From: DATJMJ01 sp035503915
Lineage (GTDB): Bacteria; Actinomycetota; Acidimicrobiia; Acidimicrobiales; Palsa-688
Assembly (NCBI GenBank): GCA_035503915.1
Contig: DATJSU010000002.1
Span: 38,475 to 102,474, forward strand
Reading direction: 5' to 3'
Length of the DNA: 64,000 nucleotides
Of this stretch, positions 58,257 to 64,000 are shown piece by piece. Each line of letters starts with the position of its first letter. Position 1 is the first letter of the stretch. Both the position numbers and the translations under genes were made by a program. The notes beneath the pieces are model-generated. The model did not search any database. It had not been told where the DNA came from and saw only the letters and a list, made by a program, of their open reading frames with translations.

Positions 58257-60005
58257 CTAACTGCCTGGGGCCGGGCCCGACCTCCCCGAGGTCCGCCCAG
58301 CTGCGCTGCGCTTTGCCGGAGCTTTTCTAACAGCGGCGCCCTTTGCGGCCGGCCGGGGTTTTTTGGCTGCGGGGGCCTCGCTAGTGGCGGTGGCCTTGAC
58401 AGGGGACGGGGCCTTCCTGGTAGCGGGCTCTTTGGCGGGGGCGGTTTTACGCAGGCGGGAGGCGGCCGGCGCGACTGTGCCCGCCTTTGAGGGCTTCGTT
58501 CTAGCCGCACCGCCTTTTGACGCAGAGACTTCCCTGGCAGCCGGCGTTCTTTTCCCTGGCGCCGCCTTCTTGGTCGCCGGCGCTTTATTGGCCTGTAGCC
58601 GTTGACCGGTAGGTGCCTTCTTGGCCTGGGCCGCATTCTTATATTGCCCAGACTCCTTGACAGGAGCCGCTTTCCTAGCCTGGGCAGGCTCCTTGACCCG
58701 CGCGGCCTTCTTTGCTGGGGCCGCCTTCTTTGCTGGGGCGGCCTTCTTTGCTGGGGCAGCTTTCTTTGCTGGAGCGGCTTTCTTTGCTGGAGCGGCCTCC
58801 TTGGTCGGGGCCGCCTTCGCAGGAGCGGCTTTCTTGGTCGCTTGGGCCTTTTGTCGGGGCTCGGCTCTTTTCGTCGTGGAACGCGCCTTGGCCGTCACCG
58901 CTTTGTCGGCGAGGGTCGCCGGTTTGACGGCCCCCTCCTTGCGAGCGCGACCCCCCGGCTTTGCGCCCGCGTCTCCCGCGACGGCTTTCCCGGGAGCGGC
59001 CCGAGGCCGCCGCTGGGGCTTCGTGACGCTCGGCCCGGCTGGCACGCCGGGGCGATGGATCTCGGCTTCTACGGTCTCTGCTGTCGGGGCACCAGAGGGA
59101 CGCGCAAAACCAGGGATGGCAAGCTCGATGCCTCGCCTCATGGCATCGAAAGCCTGCACGACGAAAGGCCGCGTCTCCCCTTTTCGCAGCACATCTCGAC
59201 CTGAACGCGGCGGAGGGGCCCCCATGGCAGACAGGGGTACGTAACAGCGGGCGTCGTCGACAGAAACGAAGGCCCCGTGCGAGGAGAACTCCTCGACCGT
59301 GCCCATCACTTCGTCACCCAGCTGGTGCTCGGCGATGAAGGAAATAAACGCCAATGGTTCGTTCAAGGGCTCCGAGGGGACCTGGCCGCCCCTACGGCGC
59401 CTGCGCCGCTTGCGAGCCGCTCTGTCCGGCTCTACCGCCTCTTCGACCGCTGCCTGGATTGCTCGCTGGATCTTGCGGTCACCCCGGGCACGCGACCGCC
59501 CGCTGACCATCTCGAGGGCGCTCTCGGCGGGCTCGTCGGCGCGGCTCTTGCGCTTGGCCTCCTTGACCGACTCCCGGCTCTTGGGCCCGCGGACCGGGCT
59601 CCGTGGGGTGAAGATCCACCCGACTCCCGGGACGGGCTTGCCCCCAATGAGGCGCCCCTTTTCGAACAGCCACTCGTACTCGCCGTGGAACTCCTGGAAG
59701 GAGTCATTAGAGAGGACCGACGCACCTACCTTGTCGGCCACCCGGAGCAAGAAAGCATCCCCGCGGCCAATCGCACCAGCGGGCGGGGACACTACGTCGC
59801 CTTCGAGCTCTGCCTGTTCGAAGCGAGCCCTTTCGTCGGCTGGGATGCGGTGGCCGAAGGTCGCGTCCACCACAACGGTGACGAGGTCGTCAGGGTTTTC
59901 AGCCAGGAACTCGCGCACGGCCTCGTCAAGTTGCTTCAACGTCGGCAGCGAGCTTCCCTCGGTCGCAATGTTCGAGCCGTCCACCACTACGTGACGTGCT
60001 GGCAT
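58257..60005 (-). CDS. NYN/Zc3h12a-like nuclease domain, S1-like domain and Lys/Ala-rich tail
   Basis: 582 residues. Residues ~1-150 form an NYN/PIN-like ribonuclease domain: HVVVDGSNIATEG with the first Asp, TVVVDATFGHRI, and the acidic pair in GRGDAFLLRVADKVGASVLSNDSF. A basic linker (KRRRRRRGG) leads to an S1-like RNA-binding domain (~235-300, GDEVMGTVEEFSSHGAFVSV). From ~330 the protein is a 250-residue histone-H1-like Lys/Ala/Pro tail. I infer an RNA-processing or RNA-decay enzyme that binds nucleic acid through its tail. No operon partner is certain; odhA lies 238 bases upstream. Confidence 0.75.
   Translation of the reverse strand: MPARHVVVDGSNIATEGSSLPTLKQLDEAVREFLAENPDDLVTVVVDATFGHRIPADERARFEQAELEGDVVSPPAGAIGRGDAFLLRVADKVGASVLSNDSFQEFHGEYEWLFEKGRLIGGKPVPGVGWIFTPRSPVRGPKSRESVKEAKRKSRADEPAESALEMVSGRSRARGDRKIQRAIQAAVEEAVEPDRAARKRRRRRRGGQVPSEPLNEPLAFISFIAEHQLGDEVMGTVEEFSSHGAFVSVDDARCYVPLSAMGAPPPRSGRDVLRKGETRPFVVQAFDAMRRGIELAIPGFARPSGAPTAETVEAEIHRPGVPAGPSVTKPQRRPRAAPGKAVAGDAGAKPGGRARKEGAVKPATLADKAVTAKARSTTKRAEPRQKAQATKKAAPAKAAPTKEAAPAKKAAPAKKAAPAKKAAPAKKAAPAKKAARVKEPAQARKAAPVKESGQYKNAAQAKKAPTGQRLQANKAPATKKAAPGKRTPAAREVSASKGGAARTKPSKAGTVAPAASRLRKTAPAKEPATRKAPSPVKATATSEAPAAKKPRPAAKGAAVRKAPAKRSAAGRTSGRSGPAPGS
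58705..58812. repeat. Six 18-bp tandem repeats coding for a Lys/Ala/Pro unit
   Basis: Six consecutive 18-base units (58705, 58723, 58741, 58759, 58777, 58795), based on GCCTTCTTTGCTGGGGCC, the last diverged. Each encodes the hexapeptide APAKKA or a variant on the minus strand, in the tail of the NYN/S1 protein. Copy number is likely to vary between strains. Confidence 0.9.
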
Positions 60006-60050
60006 CTCTCTCCCGTTAATCGTCTTCCGCGCCCTAGCCGGGGAGAACTC

Positions 60051-60067
60051 ACGAGCGGGAAGCTCGT
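60051..60067. other. Short hairpin between odhA and the NYN/S1 gene
   Basis: A perfect 6-bp inverted repeat ACGAGC / GCTCGT with a 5-base loop lies in the 238-base gap (60006-60243). It could be part of an odhA transcript end or the leader of the downstream gene. Nothing else is evident in the gap. Confidence 0.35.
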
Positions 60068-60243
60068 CATCCCACGGCAGCAGGCCGAGGGGCCCAATGG
60101 CCCGAGCAGCTCACCGCCATCGCTGGCAAAGCTCCTTAGCCGCGAAGCAGTCGGGCTGCCTGGTCATGAGCCCATCTATGACTAGTCTGCCACCAGGACC
60201 GCTCGGGGTGGCGGATGCCTATCGATACGTGGCGCCGGGGCAA

Positions 60244-63200
60244 CTACCCGAGCGCTCGGTCGAGGATGTCCTCCTGCTCAAGCTCATGGAGCGCGTGGCT
60301 CCCCGTGGCCGGAGAACCAGAAGGGGCGCGAGCCACGAAGCTGAGTGCCCGCCCTTGGCAGACAGGTGCCAACCGCTCTCGCACGAAGTTCCAAGCACCC
60401 ATGTTGGCGGGCTCCTCCTGCACCCAGGCGACCTCGCTTGCGGAGCCATACCGCTCAAGGACCTCTGCCAGCTGTCGCTCGGGCCAGGGGTAGAGCTGCT
60501 CGAGGCGAACGACCGCGGCACCGCTCGCAGCGCCACCGCGCTCTGCTCGTGCCCCCAGCAAGTCGAGCGCCACTTTTCCCGTTGCCAACAGGACGCGCCT
60601 TATCTTGCCCGGCTCGACCATGGGGTCGGCAAGGACCTCCCGGAAATTGCCCCCCGACAGCTCCTCGACGGGGCTGTAGGCCTCCCGCGCCCGCAGGTAC
60701 CGCTTAGGGGTGAAGAGCACGAGCGGCTTGGTCTGAGACGGGATGACCTGACGGCGGACGATGTGGAAAAGCTGCCCGGCGGTGGTGACATTTGCGACAC
60801 ACATGTTGTCTTCGGCGCAGAGGGCCAAGAACCTCTCCACCCTGGCCGAAGAGTGCTCGGGGCCCTGGCCCTCGTAACCATGTGGCAGCAGGAGCACCAG
60901 ACGCGAGCGTTGCTCCCATTTGATCTCGGAGGCGGCGAGGAACTGGTCAATGATTATCTGCGCCCCGTTGGCAAAGTCGCCGAACTGAGCCTCCCAAATG
61001 ACCAGGGCGTCGGGGGAGAACAGTGAGTAACCGTACTCAAAGCCGAGAGCGGCGTACTCCGAGAGCAGCGAGTCGTAGACAAAGAACCGCCCGGCTCCGG
61101 GCCTATTGCGCTCTGCCATCTCGGCGAGCGGGACGTAATCGGTGCCGTCCCGGTAGTCGACGTAGACGGCGTTGCGGTGCCCGAACGTCCCCCTTCGCGT
61201 GTCCTGGCCGCACAGCCTGACGTCTTGGCCATCCAGCACGACCGTCCCGTACGCGAGAGCCTCGCCAAGGGCCCAGTCGACTTGGCCACCCGCCCACAAT
61301 TTAGCCCGTGCTTCCAATACCTTTGCGATCTTTGGGTGGAGGGTGAAGCTCTCAGGCACTGTCACGAGCGATTGGACCACGACATCGAGGCTTTGGTCGG
61401 GCACCGAGGTGGCGACAGGGACCGGTACGGGCGCGGGCGCCGCTTGCGGCCGCAAGCTTGTGAGCTTGGGCGGCGCCGAGGCGCGCGTCTCGTCGAGGGC
61501 CTCTTGGAGGCGTCGGCTGAAGTCGCCCAGCGCTGCCTCTGCCTCCGCGAGGGTGATGTCGCCTCGCCGCACGAGCGCCTCGGTGTAGAGCTTTCGTACG
61601 CTGCGGTGCTCTTTTATGAGCAGGTAGAGGAGGGGCTGGGTGAGCGAGGGGTCATCTTGTTCGTTGTGGCCGTAACGCCGGTAACAGATCATGTCGATAA
61701 CGACGTCCTTGTGGAACTCCTGCCGGAAGTCCAGCGCCAAACGGGCAACGCGCACGCAGGCCTCGGGGTCGTCGCCATTTACGTGAAATATCGGCGCCTG
61801 CACCATTTTGGCGATGTCGGTGGCATAGACCGACGAGCGCGCCGACTCTGGGTCGGTGGTAAAGCCGAGCTGGTTATTGATAACAAGGTGAACACTCCCG
61901 CCCGTCTCGTAAGCCGCCAAGGCCGACATATTGAGCGTCTCGGCCACCACGCCTTGGCCGGCGAAGGCCGCGTCGCCGTGGACGAGCACCGGCAGGGCCC
62001 GGCCGGCCTTCCCGGCGTCGTCACCCTCTTCGGCCGCAACCCGGTCCTGGAGGGCGCGTGCCATGCCTTCGACGACGGGGCCGACTGCTTCCAAGTGGGA
62101 AGGGTTGGAAGCGAGGGCGACGTCGAGCGAGTTCCCCGCACGAGACGTGAACTTGCCTCTGAAACCCTTGTGGTACTTGACGTCTCCAGAGCCCTGGACG
62201 CTCGATGGGTCGAGGTTGCCCTCGAACTCCTCGAAAAGTTCGTTGTAGCTCTTGCCAACGATATTGATGAGGACGTTCAGGCGGCCGCGGTGGGCCATCC
62301 CCATGGTCGCGTGGCGGTGGCCGAGGTCGGCGGCGTGGTCCAAGAGCGCGTCGAGGAGCGGGATCGCCGACTCGCCGCCTTCCAGGCCAAAGCGCTTTTG
62401 GCCTATGTACTTGGTCTCGAGGAACTTTTCGAGAGCTTCCGCCGCATTCAGGCGGGAAAGGATGTGCCTGTGCTCATCAGGCCCGAGCGAGGTGGGCACG
62501 CCCTCGATGTGGCGCTGGATCCACTGCTTTTGAGCCGGTTCCATGATGTGCATGTACTCGACGCCAATGGTCCGGCAGTAGGCGTCACGCAGTACCGAGA
62601 GGATGTCACCAAGGCGCATACGCGCCTGGCCGACAAAATCCGGGGTCAAGAACTCACGGTCGAGGTCCCATACCGAGAGGCCATAAGTGGCTATGTCGAG
62701 CTCGGCGTGCATCTGGGGGTCCCGCCAGTCGAGGGGGTCGAGGTGGGCGATCAGGTGGCCGCGAACCCTGTAAGCGTTGATCAGCCGGTCGACTTTTTGC
62801 TGCTTTTCGAGGTGGTTGCTGGTCGGTTCGAAAGGGTCGTTGGCGTCCCGGCGGTACTTGACCGCTTGGTACGGGACCCCCATCGAGCGGAACACGGTCT
62901 CGTAGAAACCCTCCTCGCTGAGAAGGAGCCTGTGCACCTTCTGCAGGAAGAGCCCGGACTCGGCACCCTGTACCACGCGATGGTCGTAAGTGGAACTTAT
63001 CGTGACCACTTTGGACACGCCCAGCTCGGCCATCTGGCGCGGGTCGGCACCTTGCCATTCGGCTGGGAAATCTATTGCCCCCACGCCGATAATCGCGCCC
63101 TGGCCGGCCATCAAACGTGGCACGGACTGGACCGTGCCAAGCGTGCCAGGGTTGGTGATCGTGACGGTAGCACCAGCAAAGTCGCTTACATCGGCTTTGC

Positions 63201-64000
63201 CCGAGCGCACCTTGCGGACGATGTCCTCGTACGCCTGCCAGAAGTCGCGAAAACCGAGCAGGTCGGCCTTCTTTATGACAGGGACGACAAGGGAGCGGCT
63301 GCCGTCGGAACGCTCGAGGTCGACGGCTATGCCGAGGCCTATGTGGAAGGGACGGAAAACTTCCGGCCCACCGCTCTGTTCTTGCCTGAAGCTGGAATTG
63401 AGAGCGGGGACGGCCTTCAGCGCCTGCACGATCGCCCAGCCGATCAAGTGGGTGAAGCTGACTTTTCCAGCAGTTCCCGTCCTCACGAGCTGGTCGTTGA
63501 GGATGAGCCGGTTGACCTCCAAGAGCTTGGCGGGCACGACACGAAAACTCGTGGCCGTCGGCACGCTAAGGCTCGCCGACATGTTGGTGACAACTCGGGC
63601 CGCGCTCCCTCTGAGAGGGGCCGTGGCACCTTCCTGGTCGCCGGCCGGCACCGGCGAGGCGGGCCCAGGCGTGGCGGTCCGAGGCGTGGCGGGCCCAGGC
63701 GTGGCGGGCCCAGGCGTGGCGGCCGCGTGCTCGCTCAGGTCCGCCCCGGCCCGCCCGAGCGGGGCTGGGCCAGCCCCGGCGGCGCCGTTCCCCGCGCCCT
63801 CAGCGAAGCCGGCCTTGCCGTCGGGGGCGGCGACCTCCCGCCCCCTCTCATCGCCCCCAGCCTCGTCGAGCTGCCTGGCGACCAGTAGAGGGCGGGCGAG
63901 ATTGGCCCCGCCGGGCTTGAAACCCTGGAAGAACTCGCGCCAGCTCTCGCTTACGCTTTGGGGGTCGCGCCGGAACTGCTCGAACATCTCGTCGACGAGC
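60244..64000 (-). CDS. Multifunctional 2-oxoglutarate dehydrogenase/decarboxylase OdhA/Kgd (partial)
   Basis: At least 1251 residues; the frame is open at the right edge and reads LVDE before the internal Met at 63987, so the true N-terminus lies beyond the window. Order: E1o N-terminal segment (FEQFRRDPQSVSESWREFFQ), Ala/Pro linker, E2-like succinyltransferase core (THLIGWAIVQALKAVP, catalytic STYDHRVVQGAESG), then the TPP-dependent E1o half (GMAHRGRLNVL, HGDAAFAGQGVVAETLNMS, YRRYGHNEQDDPSLTQP, QFGDFANGAQIIIDQF). This is the actinobacterial E1-E2 fusion that works with E2p and lipoamide dehydrogenase in a mixed complex. Confidence 0.95.
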   Translation of the reverse strand, partial: LVDEMFEQFRRDPQSVSESWREFFQGFKPGGANLARPLLVARQLDEAGGDERGREVAAPDGKAGFAEGAGNGAAGAGPAPLGRAGADLSEHAAATPGPATPGPATPRTATPGPASPVPAGDQEGATAPLRGSAARVVTNMSASLSVPTATSFRVVPAKLLEVNRLILNDQLVRTGTAGKVSFTHLIGWAIVQALKAVPALNSSFRQEQSGGPEVFRPFHIGLGIAVDLERSDGSRSLVVPVIKKADLLGFRDFWQAYEDIVRKVRSGKADVSDFAGATVTITNPGTLGTVQSVPRLMAGQGAIIGVGAIDFPAEWQGADPRQMAELGVSKVVTISSTYDHRVVQGAESGLFLQKVHRLLLSEEGFYETVFRSMGVPYQAVKYRRDANDPFEPTSNHLEKQQKVDRLINAYRVRGHLIAHLDPLDWRDPQMHAELDIATYGLSVWDLDREFLTPDFVGQARMRLGDILSVLRDAYCRTIGVEYMHIMEPAQKQWIQRHIEGVPTSLGPDEHRHILSRLNAAEALEKFLETKYIGQKRFGLEGGESAIPLLDALLDHAADLGHRHATMGMAHRGRLNVLINIVGKSYNELFEEFEGNLDPSSVQGSGDVKYHKGFRGKFTSRAGNSLDVALASNPSHLEAVGPVVEGMARALQDRVAAEEGDDAGKAGRALPVLVHGDAAFAGQGVVAETLNMSALAAYETGGSVHLVINNQLGFTTDPESARSSVYATDIAKMVQAPIFHVNGDDPEACVRVARLALDFRQEFHKDVVIDMICYRRYGHNEQDDPSLTQPLLYLLIKEHRSVRKLYTEALVRRGDITLAEAEAALGDFSRRLQEALDETRASAPPKLTSLRPQAAPAPVPVPVATSVPDQSLDVVVQSLVTVPESFTLHPKIAKVLEARAKLWAGGQVDWALGEALAYGTVVLDGQDVRLCGQDTRRGTFGHRNAVYVDYRDGTDYVPLAEMAERNRPGAGRFFVYDSLLSEYAALGFEYGYSLFSPDALVIWEAQFGDFANGAQIIIDQFLAASEIKWEQRSRLVLLLPHGYEGQGPEHSSARVERFLALCAEDNMCVANVTTAGQLFHIVRRQVIPSQTKPLVLFTPKRYLRAREAYSPVEELSGGNFREVLADPMVEPGKIRRVLLATGKVALDLLGARAERGGAASGAAVVRLEQLYPWPERQLAEVLERYGSASEVAWVQEEPANMGAWNFVRERLAPVCQGRALSFVARAPSGSPATGSHALHELEQEDILDRALG
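63661..63720. repeat. Four 15-bp tandem repeats in the odhA linker
   Basis: Four 15-base units (63661, 63676, 63691, 63706) based on GGGCCCAGGCGTGGC; the second has two differences. They encode ATPGP-type pentapeptides in the flexible Ala/Pro linker. Confidence 0.85.

Noticed and set aside
61177..63888. A 903-codon open frame on the plus strand
   Set aside because: It is fully antisense to odhA, whose motifs are intact. Long antisense frames are expected in GC-rich genes with biased third positions, and the translation shows no domain.
1..64000. Mobile elements, prophage, CRISPR arrays, rRNA or tRNA genes
   Set aside because: No transposase or integrase motifs, no regularly spaced repeats of CRISPR type and no tRNA/rRNA sequence were recognised. 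The tandem repeats present are all short and, except at 52,295, lie inside coding regions.

Overview
This is a GC-rich actinobacterial chromosome segment. FtsZ is anchored by SepF with no FtsA, a DivIVA/Wag31-type protein is present, 2-oxoglutarate is handled by an OdhA/Kgd-type fused enzyme, there is a DevR/DosR-like regulator with a DevS-like kinase, and GTG/TTG starts and possibly leaderless genes are common. A deep actinobacterial lineage such as the Acidimicrobiia is my guess; no marker here proves it. I saw no rRNA, tRNA, insertion sequence, phage or CRISPR.

Layout. (1) 1-19,041, minus strand: the division and cell wall (dcw) cluster, in transcription order mraZ, rsmH, ftsL-like, ftsI, murE, mraY, murD, ftsW, murG, murC, ftsQ, ftsZ, pgeF, yggS, sepF, yggT, divIVA. 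Most genes overlap by 4 bases. murF, murB and ftsA are missing from their usual places. An Ala/Lys-rich gene runs off the left edge. (2) 19.4-28.6 kb: a small Thr-rich secreted protein, an HrpA-type helicase, a phosphoketolase-acetate kinase operon (xfp-ackA) and a second secreted protein. (3) 28.7-34 kb: an FGGY sugar kinase divergent from a 2-hydroxyacid dehydrogenase/class II aldolase pair, a polytopic membrane protein and a histone-deacetylase-family enzyme. (4) 34.2-58.2 kb: an anaerobic or hypoxic energy region. It holds a small membrane protein and a DevR-like regulator, then ferredoxin and pyruvate:ferredoxin oxidoreductase, a bidirectional NAD-linked [NiFe] hydrogenase operon (hoxEFUYH, maturation protease, hypA), a divergent NRAMP-like transporter with hypCDEF, a GNAT/ADP-forming acyl-CoA synthetase fusion, two pyridoxamine-phosphate-oxidase-fold proteins and a PAS/GAF histidine kinase of DevS type. 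(5) 58.3-64 kb: an NYN/S1 protein with a Lys/Ala tail, and most of odhA (open at the right edge).

How it fits together. Pyruvate oxidised by PFOR gives acetyl-CoA and reduced ferredoxin. Hox hydrogenase can vent or recover electrons as H2 against NAD(H). Acetyl-phosphate from phosphoketolase plus acetate kinase, or acetyl-CoA plus the ADP-forming synthetase, can give ATP. Five intergenic sites resemble the mycobacterial DosR/DevR box GGGACTTNNGNCCCT. The two best lie before the two PPOX-fold genes (11/12 and 10/12 fixed bases); weaker ones lie before hoxE, PFOR and the membrane protein next to devR. I infer a DosR-type low-oxygen regulon built around fermentation and hydrogen, with regulator and kinase bracketing its targets.
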